Origin: Gammaproteobacteria bacterium
GTDB taxonomy: Bacteria > Pseudomonadota > Gammaproteobacteria > Xanthomonadales > SZUA-36
Length of the DNA: 64,000 bases
Assembly (NCBI GenBank): GCA_024277815.1
Contig: JAJRUM010000019.1
Location: 1-64,000, forward strand
Reading direction: 5' to 3'
Positions 10,515-21,185 of this stretch are shown piece by piece. Position 1 is the stretch's first letter. Each line of letters starts with the position of its first letter. The position numbers and the translations under genes are program-made. The notes beneath the pieces are model-generated. The model had not been told where the DNA came from, did not search any database, and saw nothing but the letters and a program-made list of their open reading frames with translations.

Positions 10515-12215
10515 CTACCGCGCAAAAGTTCTACCGAAAAAATCTCCTTCATGCCAAACAGGTGGCTTTGTTTCACTGGCAATCAGTTCACCGATTTTTG
10601 CATTGATACGTGTAAACCGTGCCGCCGCACCATAGTTTATTGGCAGTTCCGGATCATCGCTGGGTTTGTGGTAGTGCCGCTGCAGAAAGTCATCCAAAAC
10701 CTGTTGGGCGTCTGTGCCGCCATCCAATGAGCGGGTCCCTGTGACCAGATACACCGATGGCACGCCTTGCTGCACAAACCGGTAGTGGTCACTGCGTACA
10801 AATATATTTTGTTCGGGAAACGGATCGGACGTGAGTGTAGTGCCAAAGGCTTTGGCGGCGTCACGCACAGTGTCTCCCAGGCTGGAGTGGCGGGCACCGA
10901 AAGCAATCACATCAGCAAAATCATAAAGCAGCACCGGCATGTCCAGGTTAACCTCGCTGACGATCTTGCCGATGGGAACCGTGGGGTTCATGGCAAAATA
11001 CTCTGAGCCAACCAGCCCTTTCTCCTCGGCGGTCACCGTAACAAACAAAATGGAGCGCCGGTGAGGCTTGCCCCCGGCGAGTAGTCGTGCTGTTTCAAGC
11101 AACACAGAGACGCCTGAAGCATTGTCCAGCGCGCCGTTATTGATGCGGTCACCGCCACCGTCTTCACCGCTCCTTGCAGCCAACTCACCGAGGTGGTCGA
11201 GGTGCGCGGTATACAGCACATACTGATCAGCCAGCAACGGGTCTGAGCCCGGCAGAACCGCAACCACGTTGGGGCTTTGCAGTAACCGATGGTGGCTGCG
11301 TTGGGACATCCTGACCTCGCCTTCGAGTACAAATGTGGGCAGTGGCTCAGCATTTTCATCTTTGGCGATCAGGGTGGCCAGGTCAAAGGGGGCACCTTCA
11401 AAAAGAACCTCTGCCGCGGTGTCGCTCAACATCGCAGATACCTGCAACTGATCGAGCACGCCGTGAACCCCGCCGGCAGCATTTACCCAGCCCATGGAAG
11501 GCATACCAACCGTACCTTTCAGTCGCTGCCACTTAAACCGTCGTGCCGCCCTGGGAGTATGAATTCTAAGCAGCCCCACGGCCCCCGCTCTGGCTGCGGC
11601 CAGTGCCCTTTCCCTACTGGCAGCGAAATGGGCGCCTTCTTCACTGGGAAAATCGTGTGGCTGTCCGGCAAAAGTGACCACTACCTTGCCACGAACATCG
11701 AGACCCGCAAAATCGTTGTAACCCAGTTCCGGCGCATTGATCCCATACCCGGCGAACACCAAACCCGCTTCCAGCATGGATGTAGTGCGCACCAGTGACG
11801 GCCGCATATAGAACTGCTCAACGAAAACCATGGGTATGGTTTCATCGCCATGCCGGAACACCATCTTCGCACTTCCGGGCTCCAGCAGCGCCTGGCGTAA
11901 CGGAACCTGCTGGAAGTAACTGCCCCCGACACCGGCTGGCAACAGGCCCATCTGCAGAAACTGGCTGGCAACATAATTAGCAGCGATATTGTAGCCGTCA
12001 CTACCCGGAAGCCTGCCGTGCAGCCGATCATCAGCAAGAAAGCCAATATGTGCGCGCAAGCGGGCCTGCAACAGTTGGTCTGGGCTGTCTTCCGCCCATA
12101 CCGGGCCCATAAGCAGTGACGTAACACCCAAAACCACCAACAGGGTACGCACCTGTGAACGCCTGCAAACCATGCACCACCGCCCGTAGTTCCGGACTTT
12201 CAGGTATGTGTTCAA
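10515..12215 (-). CDS. M28 family metallopeptidase / aminopeptidase with PA domain, exported
   Basis: YTAHLDHLGE...INNGALDNASGVSVLLETARLL...TAEEKGLVGSEYF zinc-ligand motifs; hydrophobic N-terminus. Confidence 0.88.
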   Translation of the reverse strand: MNTYLKVRNYGRWCMVCRRSQVRTLLVVLGVTSLLMGPVWAEDSPDQLLQARLRAHIGFLADDRLHGRLPGSDGYNIAANYVASQFLQMGLLPAGVGGSYFQQVPLRQALLEPGSAKMVFRHGDETIPMVFVEQFYMRPSLVRTTSMLEAGLVFAGYGINAPELGYNDFAGLDVRGKVVVTFAGQPHDFPSEEGAHFAASRERALAAARAGAVGLLRIHTPRAARRFKWQRLKGTVGMPSMGWVNAAGGVHGVLDQLQVSAMLSDTAAEVLFEGAPFDLATLIAKDENAEPLPTFVLEGEVRMSQRSHHRLLQSPNVVAVLPGSDPLLADQYVLYTAHLDHLGELAARSGEDGGGDRINNGALDNASGVSVLLETARLLAGGKPHRRSILFVTVTAEEKGLVGSEYFAMNPTVPIGKIVSEVNLDMPVLLYDFADVIAFGARHSSLGDTVRDAAKAFGTTLTSDPFPEQNIFVRSDHYRFVQQGVPSVYLVTGTRSLDGGTDAQQVLDDFLQRHYHKPSDDPELPINYGAAARFTRINAKIGELIASETKPPVWHEGDFFGRTFAR

Positions 12216-13498
12216 ACCTCAAACACGGGTAGCTTCCTGGCTACCAGCAGGTTTTTCAGCTGGACGTACTTCGGCAAACCATCACGACCATAGGGTGGAT
12301 AGTCCTCACCCCGGATCAGCGGCTCAAGATAGCGGCGCGCAGCTGCTGTAATGGCAAAACCATCTGCAGAAATAAAACGTCTTGGCATCATTTTTTCGCG
12401 GTTGGCAACTTTTGCCAGATCAGCCTCGCCCACTTTCCAGCGGTACGGTTTATCTGATGTCCTGACCACCACCGGCATCACCCCGGATTTACCCTGCAGC
12501 GCAAGATCAACAGCCGCTTTACCCATGGCGTAGGCCTGGTCCACATCTGTTTTCGCAGCCACATGACGGGCAGAGCGTTGTAGATAGTCACTAACGGCCC
12601 AATGGCTCTTGTAACCCAGACCTTCGGTAATCATGCCGGCAATCACCGGTGCCACGCCACCCAGTTGTGCGTGCCCGAAAGCATCACGTCGGCCCGAGTC
12701 GGCGAGAAACCGGCCCTGCTGGTCCCTGACCCCCTCAGACACCACGATGGAACAGTAACCGTGGGTTTGGACCGCCTTGTCCACCTTCTGCAGCAGTGCC
12801 GCCTGGTCCAGCAACAGTTCCGGAAACAAAATGACATGGGGTGGATCACCCTTTTTCTGTTGCGCAAGCCCGCCCGCCGCAGCGATCCAGCCGGCGTGGC
12901 GGCCCATCACTTCAAGCACAAACACGCGGGTTGAGCTGGACGCCATCGAGGCAACATCAAGGCTGGCCTCCTTGATGGACACGGCAACATACTTGGCAAC
13001 TGAACCGAAACCGGGACAGTTGTCCGTAATTGGCAGGTCGTTGTCGATAGTCTTGGGTACGCCGATACATTGCACAGGAAAGCCCAGCCTGGCACTGATC
13101 TGCGAAACCTTGTAAGCCGTATCCGCTGAGTCGCCACCGCCATTGTAAAAAAAGTAGCCAATATTGTGTGCCTTGAACACTTCAATCAGCCGCTCATACT
13201 GAGCCCGGCTTTCCTCGATACCTTTCAGCTTGAAGCGACAGGAACCAAAGGCACCCCCAGGCGTGTGGCGTAACGCTGCGATAGCCGTTTTACTTTCCTT
13301 GCTGGTGTCTATCAGTTCTTCATTGAGGATGCCCAGAATGCCATCTTTTCCAGCCAAAACCTTGCCCAGTTTCCGGCTGTTTTTACGTGCAGTTTCAATC
13401 AGGCCACAGGCCGTGGCGTTGATCACCGGCGTGACACCGCCGGATTGTGCGTAGAGCAAATTCTTGTTGCGCATATTTTTCCTGAAAATCCCTTCCAA
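12212..13498 (-). CDS. pfp: Pyrophosphate-dependent 6-phosphofructokinase
   Basis: YNGGGDSADTAYKV (Asp at the PPi/ATP discriminating position) and GVPKTIDNDLPITDNCPGFGS (Lys of PKTIDND), both typical of PPi-PFK; likely start at 13474. Confidence 0.9.
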   Translation of the reverse strand: MEGIFRKNMRNKNLLYAQSGGVTPVINATACGLIETARKNSRKLGKVLAGKDGILGILNEELIDTSKESKTAIAALRHTPGGAFGSCRFKLKGIEESRAQYERLIEVFKAHNIGYFFYNGGGDSADTAYKVSQISARLGFPVQCIGVPKTIDNDLPITDNCPGFGSVAKYVAVSIKEASLDVASMASSSTRVFVLEVMGRHAGWIAAAGGLAQQKKGDPPHVILFPELLLDQAALLQKVDKAVQTHGYCSIVVSEGVRDQQGRFLADSGRRDAFGHAQLGGVAPVIAGMITEGLGYKSHWAVSDYLQRSARHVAAKTDVDQAYAMGKAAVDLALQGKSGVMPVVVRTSDKPYRWKVGEADLAKVANREKMMPRRFISADGFAITAAARRYLEPLIRGEDYPPYGRDGLPKYVQLKNLLVARKLPVFEV

Positions 13499-13564
13499 AC
13501 TACATTGACTTGGATGGTGTGAGGGGTTAGCGTTAGCCCTATTTTAGAGGACGAGAACCGTCTT

Positions 13565-14143
13565 ATGCGAATTGTATTGTTAGGGGCACCAGGTTCCGGC
13601 AAAGGAACCCAGGCAGCGCTGATGGTTGAGCGCTTGGGAATACCGCATATATCCACAGGGGCGTTGCTGCGAAACGCTGCGAAACGCGGTACCGAGCTTG
13701 GCTTGAAAGCCAAGTCCATTATCGACCGGGGCGAACTGGTACCCGACGAGATCATGTCCGACATGATTGAGGAGCGGCTCGGGCGTGAAGATGTCGCTGA
13801 TGGTTTCATCCTCGATGGCTATCCGCGCAACCTGGCGCAGGCCAAGTCGCTGGATACCATGCTGGAGCGGCTCAACCAGCCGACCAATGAAGCCATCCAG
13901 ATTGATGTAGACCTCGATCAGCTCGTCAAACGGATTGCCCGGCGCGCTAAAAAAGAAGGCCGCTCGGATGACACCGAGGAAGTCGTGCGTAACCGGATGC
14001 GTGTTTACCATGAACAAACGGCACCGGTGATAGATTATTATGCCGACCGGGGTTTGCTGTCCCATGTGCTGGGGGATGGCGAAGTTGAAGAAGTGCTGGA
14101 ACGCATCCTCAGCGTGCTGAGCGTGAACCAGACATCCACCTGA
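13565..14143 (+). CDS. adk: Adenylate kinase (short, lidless-type)
   Basis: MRIVLLGAPGSGKGTQAALMVERLGIPHISTGALLR; FILDGYPRNLAQA. Confidence 0.95.
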   Translation: MRIVLLGAPGSGKGTQAALMVERLGIPHISTGALLRNAAKRGTELGLKAKSIIDRGELVPDEIMSDMIEERLGREDVADGFILDGYPRNLAQAKSLDTMLERLNQPTNEAIQIDVDLDQLVKRIARRAKKEGRSDDTEEVVRNRMRVYHEQTAPVIDYYADRGLLSHVLGDGEVEEVLERILSVLSVNQTST

Positions 14144-14168
14144 CCGGAAAACACAGCACGGGCACGCA

Positions 14169-14687
14169 ATGCAGCAGGCGCCGATTATGAATAAGTTTTT
14201 CATAAATCTGGAAAATTTGCTGCGCCTGCGCGGTGGCCCGCAGGAATTCCCTTTTTCGTGGCAGTTGACAATTTTTCTGGTGGCTGCCTACCTGATGCAG
14301 AATCTGCTTGCCGGGTCTCAGCTGGATGACAGCAACGCGGCAGCAAAAAGCCTGCTGGCCATCACTTTGCAGGTAATCGTGTTATTCGCGTTGCTGGGTT
14401 GGCGGCAGCACCTGGAGCGATTTTCACAAACCCTGAGTGCGCTGGCAGCGGTCGGTATTGTGTTTAACCTGGTCACCCGGATGCTGCTCACGCTGTCAGA
14501 CCCGCTGGTCAACCAGCCAGTGTTGGCGATGGTCTGGTTCGCAGTATTTTTCTGGAGTTTGTTTGTGGATGCCAACATTTACCGCCACGCTCTGGCGATC
14601 ACACTCTCAACCGGTGTGCTGATTTCAGTTTTAACGCTGGCGGTAAGTTACGTATTGATCGAAACCTTGTTTCTTGGTGGTGGCTAA
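14169..14687 (+). CDS. Hypothetical multi-pass membrane protein
   Basis: 172 aa with several predicted TM segments, between adk and mpl on the same strand. Confidence 0.65.
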   Translation: MQQAPIMNKFFINLENLLRLRGGPQEFPFSWQLTIFLVAAYLMQNLLAGSQLDDSNAAAKSLLAITLQVIVLFALLGWRQHLERFSQTLSALAAVGIVFNLVTRMLLTLSDPLVNQPVLAMVWFAVFFWSLFVDANIYRHALAITLSTGVLISVLTLAVSYVLIETLFLGGG

Positions 14688-16049
14688 GTGATGAAAATTC
14701 ATATTCTGGGCGCCTGTGGAACATTTATGGGAGGGGTAGCCATCCTCGCCCGCCGCGCCGGCCATGAGGTTTCCGGTGCTGACCAGCACACCTACCCGCC
14801 AATGAGCACCCTGCTGGAAAAAGAAGGCATCGTCCTATATGAAGGCTACAGCGAAGAACCCATGCGCGAACCGCCGGACCTGGTGATTGTCGGTAACGCA
14901 CTCAGTCGCGGTAACCCGGCCGTTGAATACATGCTGAATCAGCGCCTGAACTATACATCCGGCCCCCGCTGGCTCGGTGAAAACTACTTGCGCAACCGCA
15001 AAGTTATCGCTGTTGCAGGTACCCACGGGAAAACAACCACCGCCAGCATGCTCGCCTGGATTCTTGAATACGCAGGCCTGAATCCCGGTTTCCTGATCGG
15101 GGGCGTACCACTGAATTTCAACGTTTCAGCCCGTGAGGGCTCCGGTTACTTCGTTGTTGAAGCAGATGAGTACGACACGGCTTTTTTCGACAAGCGTTCC
15201 AAGTTTGTCCACTACCGTCCCCAGGTCGCCATCCTCAACAATCTGGAATATGACCACGCAGATATTTTCCCCGATCTTGCCGCTATCGAAACCCAGTTTC
15301 ATCATCTGATGCGCGCCATTCCCGGCAATGGAACCATCATCAGCAATGCAGCCGATACCAACCTTGAAGACGTCATCAACCGGGGCTGCTGGAGTGAACT
15401 GCAACGATTTTCTCTCGATGGTGAGTACGACTGGCAGGTCGAGCTTCTAAGGCCCGATGGCAGTGAGTTACGCTTTTTGTACCAACAACAGGACATGGGC
15501 AGCGTGGCCTGGGATGAGTACGGCCGCCACAATGCCACCAACGCCTGCGCGGCCGTTGCCGCGGCGGTGGCTGCAGACGTTCCAGCCGCCACCGCGATTG
15601 CCGCACTGCCGTCCTTCAAAGGCGTCAAGCGACGCATGGAGTTGATTTCACAAGCGGCCGGTATCCATGTCTATGACGATTTCGCGCATCACCCAACCGC
15701 TATCCGCCTGACCCTCGAGGGCTTGCGCCGCAAGGTTGGCAATGCCCGTATCCTGGTTGCCCTTGAACCCCGCAGCAATACCATGCGAGCCGGTGTCCAC
15801 GCCGACGAACTGGGGCCCGCACTGATCGCGGCAGACTATGTCTGGCTAAAAACCGGCGACGGTATCGACTGGGATCCCCAGGTCGCACTGGCACCGCTGA
15901 AAGGGCGCTGCAAAATAGTCACACGTGTCGATGACATGCTGCAGCAGTTGCGCAACAACCTGACTCCAGGCGACCATGTCGTATTCATGAGCAACGGTGG
16001 CTTTGAAGCTGCGCCTCGGCGGCTGAGTGAATCTCTGGAAGATGCCTGA
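14688..16049 (+). CDS. mpl: UDP-N-acetylmuramate:L-alanyl-gamma-D-glutamyl-meso-diaminopimelate ligase
   Basis: MKIHILGACGTFMGGVAILARRAGHEVSGAD; AVAGTHGKTTTASMLAWILE; Mur ligase signatures. Confidence 0.95.
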   Translation: MMKIHILGACGTFMGGVAILARRAGHEVSGADQHTYPPMSTLLEKEGIVLYEGYSEEPMREPPDLVIVGNALSRGNPAVEYMLNQRLNYTSGPRWLGENYLRNRKVIAVAGTHGKTTTASMLAWILEYAGLNPGFLIGGVPLNFNVSAREGSGYFVVEADEYDTAFFDKRSKFVHYRPQVAILNNLEYDHADIFPDLAAIETQFHHLMRAIPGNGTIISNAADTNLEDVINRGCWSELQRFSLDGEYDWQVELLRPDGSELRFLYQQQDMGSVAWDEYGRHNATNACAAVAAAVAADVPAATAIAALPSFKGVKRRMELISQAAGIHVYDDFAHHPTAIRLTLEGLRRKVGNARILVALEPRSNTMRAGVHADELGPALIAADYVWLKTGDGIDWDPQVALAPLKGRCKIVTRVDDMLQQLRNNLTPGDHVVFMSNGGFEAAPRRLSESLEDA

Positions 16050-16083
16050 CAGATACGCCAATAACACCTGAACCGGCGAAGCA

Positions 16084-18075
16084 TCAGGGCGTGGTATCCG
16101 GCTCCCTGAGCAGTAACATCGTCTTGTCCGCCCACCTGCTTTGCAGATTCCGGGCCTCCCGTACCAGGCGGCGCATGTCCGCCTCGCCAGCCGGAACAGC
16201 ACTCCAGTAACTGTAGACACCCATCCGCTGGATCAGCGACTCATGCGCCACCTGCCCCAGGTACACTGTTTGCCCGGAAGGCTTCAGCCGGGTGCCGGAA
16301 TCCCAGATTCGTATGGTTTCCTGCTGCAGGGGGTCGCCACCCACCCGGTGTAACAACAGGGCATCAGCATGGCCCAGGTAATCCTTCTTCAACGGCGGCA
16401 GTGTCAACTCCGTGGGAGATGGGTTCAATGACAGAATAACCCACCGCCAGTTGGCTGGCTCCGTGACCTCCCACCCATGTTCTGCCAGTAACCGTGCCAA
16501 CCGGTCAGGCTCCCCTGCAAACTGAAAACTGAAGTCGCGGGCGGCTACCGAAATCAGGCGGGTACGTTCCCGTGGTAAGGTCGCCCACCCCTCTGCCCAC
16601 CAACTCTCCGCCCGCATCTGGTGCTGCGGTAAAGGCAGTTTAAGTGCAACAAGGTCATCCTCAAGGTTTTGCCCGACCTGCCAGGCAAATGTAAAAGCCA
16701 GCATGCCGAAGAAAATCAGGCTGGCCGTTAAGCCGCTGAAAGAACGCACAGCCCTTTGCCGATAGGCAATACCCACCACAAAAGTCCAGAACATACCCAG
16801 CGCGATGCCCATCAGCGCCCCGCTTAACCAGTCCAGGCCCAGATACAGGCGGGCCAGCACCAGCATGGTAAGCAACAGGCCGGTAATAGCATATGGCCAC
16901 TTCCGCTTACGTCGTTTCAATTCCCTCGCGACCATCACCGCAAAATATCCCAGCACAACGGTCACCAGGGTCAATGCTGCGCTGGGGTGGTAAAGCGTGA
17001 CAACACCACTTTCGCTCAGCAGCGGGGTTGAACGCAGGGTCCAGCCCAGCAACAACTGCAGGATGACGCCACCACCCATGGCCACCAACCAGTGCAGGGC
17101 TGCCTTTTGGCGCCCGGCACCCAGCAGCCACAACAGCAATGCAACAGATGTGGGTATCAACACCCACAAACGCGCCAACTGCGCCAACGCCACCATCAGC
17201 GGGTCCGCAATATGGTTCCGCAGGGCCAGTGCATAGGCAGCCACTGCCTGGTCTATCGATTGGGGATGGGCTGCAAACGGTGACAGGAACAGCAACATGA
17301 TCATGCCCCAGAAAAACACCACCAGCAACAAGCCCATCATCAGTATAGAAAGTACTTCGGGCTGTGAAGAATCCAGCAGCGGCCCGGCGACCCGCCTGAA
17401 TACCGGGTGCCGGCGCAACCAGCGGATAACATGTCGCAGCCATCGCGCGGAGCGACTGGCCAGCAATTCATACGCCGTCCAGATCACCCACCAGGACAGC
17501 CACAAAACCGCAACCGTAATTGCCAGCACCAGCGCCATACGGCCGGCATACTCCGAAGCCACCTCGAGCGATGCACCAAACAACATACCGGGCAACAGAT
17601 AGACGGGAGTCCAGGCAATACAGGCTGGAACGGCCACCGCCAGAAAACGGCGCGGCGTCATACCCAACATGCCGGCTGTAACCGGTATCACCGGTCTAAG
17701 CGGGCCAATAAAGCGACCGATGGCAACACTTTTTGCACCATGTTTCTGAAAGTAACCATGGCCACGCTCCAGCATTCCAGGGAAGTGCGTGAAGGGCCAC
17801 ACATCCGCCAGTCGCTCCCGGTACCGGCGTCCCACCGCAAAACTGACCACATCACCGACCAGCGCACCTGTGGTTCCCCAAATCCAGACGGGCAACATAT
17901 CGATCGCCCCGAAACTCACCAGCGCACCAATACCAAACAGGATAATGATGCCGGGAACCAGGATGCCAACGAAGGCCAGCGACTCGACAAAGGACATGAC
18001 AAAAATCCAGAAACCGGCCCAGCCGGGGTTGGCTGACAACCAGTTCAGCAGATCCTGAGTCCAGCCCGTATCCAT
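16084..18075 (-). CDS. DedA family / PAP2 phosphatase / LssY-type C-terminal multidomain membrane protein
   Basis: N-terminal DedA (AFVGILVPGIIILFGIGALVSFG; GRFIGPLRPVIPVTAGM), central PAP2-like region (PSAALTLVTVVLGY; RLYLGLDWLSGALMG), LssY-like C-terminus. Confidence 0.85.
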   Translation of the reverse strand: MDTGWTQDLLNWLSANPGWAGFWIFVMSFVESLAFVGILVPGIIILFGIGALVSFGAIDMLPVWIWGTTGALVGDVVSFAVGRRYRERLADVWPFTHFPGMLERGHGYFQKHGAKSVAIGRFIGPLRPVIPVTAGMLGMTPRRFLAVAVPACIAWTPVYLLPGMLFGASLEVASEYAGRMALVLAITVAVLWLSWWVIWTAYELLASRSARWLRHVIRWLRRHPVFRRVAGPLLDSSQPEVLSILMMGLLLVVFFWGMIMLLFLSPFAAHPQSIDQAVAAYALALRNHIADPLMVALAQLARLWVLIPTSVALLLWLLGAGRQKAALHWLVAMGGGVILQLLLGWTLRSTPLLSESGVVTLYHPSAALTLVTVVLGYFAVMVARELKRRKRKWPYAITGLLLTMLVLARLYLGLDWLSGALMGIALGMFWTFVVGIAYRQRAVRSFSGLTASLIFFGMLAFTFAWQVGQNLEDDLVALKLPLPQHQMRAESWWAEGWATLPRERTRLISVAARDFSFQFAGEPDRLARLLAEHGWEVTEPANWRWVILSLNPSPTELTLPPLKKDYLGHADALLLHRVGGDPLQQETIRIWDSGTRLKPSGQTVYLGQVAHESLIQRMGVYSYWSAVPAGEADMRRLVREARNLQSRWADKTMLLLREPDTTP

Positions 18076-18098
18076 TGTCAGCCCTTAGTCGAACCTGA

Positions 18099-19394
18099 TC
18101 ACGCCGTACAAACCTGGAAGGCTTCCCTGGCCGCATCGATGGTCGCTGAAAGGTGTTCCTCACTGTGCGCTGACGAAACGAACCCGGCCTCATAAGCTGA
18201 AGGTGCCAGGTAGATCCCCTTGTCCAGCATCAGGTGAAAAAACTGCCGGAACATATCGACATCCACAGCCCCTGATTGCTCGAAGTTGATAATTTTGTCG
18301 GTCTGGCTGAAAAACAAGCCGAACATGCCGCCGACACTCGTGGTTGTAAATGGTATCCCGGCAATATCTGCCTGCTGCTGAATGCCAGCGGTCAGCGTGT
18401 GTGTTTTTTCCGCCAGCTCTGCATAGAAACCAGGCACGGAAACCTGGTCCAGCGTGGCCAGGCCCGCGGCCATGGCAACCGGGTTGCCGGAAAGCGTGCC
18501 TGCCTGGTAAACCGGCCCGGCAGGGGCGACCAGTTCCATAAACTCCCGCTTGCCCCCAAATGCCCCAACCGGCATCCCGCCACCAATGACCTTGCCAAAC
18601 GTCGACAGGTCGGGCGTGACACCATACAGAGACTGCGCACCACCCAGGGCCACCCGGAACCCGGTCATGACCTCGTCAAATATCAATACCACACCATGCC
18701 GGTCACAAAGATCCCGCAGGCCCTTCAGGTACCCCTCTACCGGCGGAATGCAGTTCATGTTGCCGGCCACTGGTTCAACGATCAAACAGGCAATTTCGTC
18801 GCCCTGCCGACCAAAGCACTCGCGCACCGCCTCCAGATCATTGAACGGCAGGGTCAGCGTCAGGTCTGCACAGGCAGCCGGTACACCGGGGGAGTTCGGT
18901 ACACCAAGCGTCAACGCACCACTGCCAGCCTTGACCAGAAACGCATCCGCATGGCCGTGGTAACAGCCGTCAAACTTCAGAATCCGGTCACGGCCGGTGG
19001 CTGCACGAGCCACACGCACGGCACTCATGGTTGCTTCCGTTCCGGAATTGACCATGCGCACCATATCCATACCGTCTATCAGGTCACACAACCGCTCAGC
19101 CATAGTGACCTCCGCAGCAGCCGGCGCACCAAAGCTCAGTCCTTTAACCACGGCATCCTGCACCGCCGAAATAATGGCGGGGTTGGCATGGCCGGCGATC
19201 ATCGGACCCCATGAGCCGACATAGTCAATGTAAGAGCGGCCATCGACATCGTATAAACAGGCGCCCTGCGCATGATCAAAAAATACCGGATCACCACCCA
19301 CACCATTGAACGCCCTGACCGGCGAGTTCACGCCACCCGGTATATGTAACCGCGCCCGTTCGATCAATTCTTTGCTGCTCGTCATTGTCGTCAT
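18099..19394 (-). CDS. hemL: Glutamate-1-semialdehyde 2,1-aminomutase
   Basis: [43 protein letters not shown] (PLP lysine). Confidence 0.97.
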   Translation of the reverse strand: MTTMTSSKELIERARLHIPGGVNSPVRAFNGVGGDPVFFDHAQGACLYDVDGRSYIDYVGSWGPMIAGHANPAIISAVQDAVVKGLSFGAPAAAEVTMAERLCDLIDGMDMVRMVNSGTEATMSAVRVARAATGRDRILKFDGCYHGHADAFLVKAGSGALTLGVPNSPGVPAACADLTLTLPFNDLEAVRECFGRQGDEIACLIVEPVAGNMNCIPPVEGYLKGLRDLCDRHGVVLIFDEVMTGFRVALGGAQSLYGVTPDLSTFGKVIGGGMPVGAFGGKREFMELVAPAGPVYQAGTLSGNPVAMAAGLATLDQVSVPGFYAELAEKTHTLTAGIQQQADIAGIPFTTTSVGGMFGLFFSQTDKIINFEQSGAVDVDMFRQFFHLMLDKGIYLAPSAYEAGFVSSAHSEEHLSATIDAAREAFQVCTA

Positions 19395-19503
19395 GCTTCC
19401 GCTATTTAAAGAGCAATTTTAACCCGTATATTACTTCTTTGCTGTTCCAGCATTGAGCAGCGCGTGGCAAACTAGCGTTTATAATCAATTGAGGGAAGTT
19501 AAC

Positions 19504-19683
19504 GTGGCAGAAAATGACTACAAAGTCTGGATGTGTATTATCTGTGGCTGGGTGTACGAAGAAGAAAAAGGCTGCCCTGAAGAGGGTCTGGCACCCGGTA
19601 CACGCTGGCAGGATATTCCTGAATTCTGGGTCTGCCCGGATTGCAGCGCAGGCAAAGAAGACTTTGAAATGATTGAGATCTGA
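19504..19683 (+). CDS. Rubredoxin
   Basis: MCIICGWVYEEEKGCPEEGLAPGTRWQDIPEFWVCPDCSAGKEDF, two CxxC-type knuckles; likely GTG start at 19504 rather than the tracked 19453. Confidence 0.93.
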   Translation: MAENDYKVWMCIICGWVYEEEKGCPEEGLAPGTRWQDIPEFWVCPDCSAGKEDFEMIEI

Positions 19684-19694
19684 CGGAGAAGACC

Positions 19695-19889
19695 ATGACA
19701 ACCGCAAGTATTACCCGGGACAAACGCAACGCGATGGTCGGGGGCGTCTGCGCTGGTCTGGCACGACATTTCGGCTGGTCGGTGACAGGAACACGGGTGG
19801 TCTATGTCCTGCTTTCTCTCCTGTCCGCCGCTTTCCCCGGAATACTTGTTTATCTCATTCTATGGTTGTTGCTGCCCGGGTCAGACTGA
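19695..19889 (+). CDS. PspC domain-containing protein
   Basis: RDKRNAMVGGVCAGLARHFGWSVTGTRVVYVLLSLLSAAFPGILVYLILWLLLP. Confidence 0.88.
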   Translation: MTTASITRDKRNAMVGGVCAGLARHFGWSVTGTRVVYVLLSLLSAAFPGILVYLILWLLLPGSD

Positions 19890-19893
19890 AACC

Positions 19894-21162
19894 TCACTTC
19901 AACTGCCGTCTGAGTCGTAACCACAACAATGCTGCCAGCAATAGAAAAAATAACTGCGCCGATACGAAATTTGACCACCTGGCATGCAACATAGGCACAA
20001 CAAGACTGGCGACACCGGCATTGCTCATCATCTGCAGGAAGCCCTGCATTGAGGCTGCTGTGCCGCGGTGGTGGGGCAGGCAATCCAGTGCCAGCACAGT
20101 AATAGCCGGCATGATCAAGGCCAGCCCGACCACATAAAGCACCAGCGGACCGATGACTGAAAACACGCTGACTGCGGTAAAATTAGATGCCAACAAATTG
20201 ATTCCGGCCGCTAGTATCATCACTATGAAGCCAACCGAGATCGTACGTTGTGCTGGCCACCTGTGCGCCAGCATGCTGGAGATGGATGCGCCCACGATCA
20301 AGCCTGCAACAATGGGTATGAACAACCAGCCGAAATCATTGGCACCAAGACCAAGGAGCTCATAAATAACCGCAGGTGCTGCTGCGATATAGTGAAACAA
20401 ACCGGCAAAAGCCAATGAAACGCTAAGCACCAATGCAGGAAACTGCGGGTGCCACGCAGCCCGTAGGTAGATCTGCATAACTGCCCCGGGATGAATAGAC
20501 CTCCGGTTTTTGTCAACCAGCGTTTCCTGGATAAACACCCCCATCAACGTCAGCAGGCTTCCGTAGAATGTCAGAAACCAGAACACGCTGCGCCAACCAA
20601 AATTGTCATGCAACCAGCCACCCAGAATCGGAGCAAGCGCTGGTGCCAGGGCAAACAACAGCATGACCTGGGACATTGCTCGACGGGCCGACTCAGCGTC
20701 ATGCGCATCACGGATCATGGCCCTGCCGGCAATAAAGCCGCCACTGGCCGCCAGGCCCTGCACCACACGCCAAAACAGAAACGTCTGGAAACCGTCTGCA
20801 AGCGCACAGCCAATCGAACCCAGCGTGTAAATCAACATACTGACCACGATCACCAAGCGGCGGCCGAACCGGTCTGCAAGCGGTCCCCAGATCAAGGTTG
20901 AAAACGCGAAAGCGAGCAAATAGATGCCGAGGCTCTGCGACAACAGGCTACGACTAATGGCAAATTCAATCTCTATATCCGGAAACGAGGGCAGGTAAGC
21001 ATCTATAGAGAACGGCCCCAGCATCGACAACAATGCTGCCACCAGCGTCAAGTGCCGGGTCCCGGGCCTGGTCAAGCTGATGCCTTTACCGCGCATGCTC
21101 AGGTTGCTGCCCGACCGTATTCCACACGCCGAAGGGTAGACCTGCTCTTCTGAAACCATCAC
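19894..21162 (-). CDS. Bcr/CflA family drug resistance MFS transporter
   Basis: GPFSIDAYLPSFPDIE; WGPLADRFGRRLVIVVSMLIY; 12-TM profile. Confidence 0.9.
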   Translation of the reverse strand: MMVSEEQVYPSACGIRSGSNLSMRGKGISLTRPGTRHLTLVAALLSMLGPFSIDAYLPSFPDIEIEFAISRSLLSQSLGIYLLAFAFSTLIWGPLADRFGRRLVIVVSMLIYTLGSIGCALADGFQTFLFWRVVQGLAASGGFIAGRAMIRDAHDAESARRAMSQVMLLFALAPALAPILGGWLHDNFGWRSVFWFLTFYGSLLTLMGVFIQETLVDKNRRSIHPGAVMQIYLRAAWHPQFPALVLSVSLAFAGLFHYIAAAPAVIYELLGLGANDFGWLFIPIVAGLIVGASISSMLAHRWPAQRTISVGFIVMILAAGINLLASNFTAVSVFSVIGPLVLYVVGLALIMPAITVLALDCLPHHRGTAASMQGFLQMMSNAGVASLVVPMLHARWSNFVSAQLFFLLLAALLWLRLRRQLK

Positions 21163-21185
21163 ACATCAGGCTATCATCTCACAGG

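Noticed and set aside
18276-19214. 312-aa plus-strand ORF antisense to hemL
   Set aside because: Complementary to a confidently assigned hemL; composition is not protein-like.
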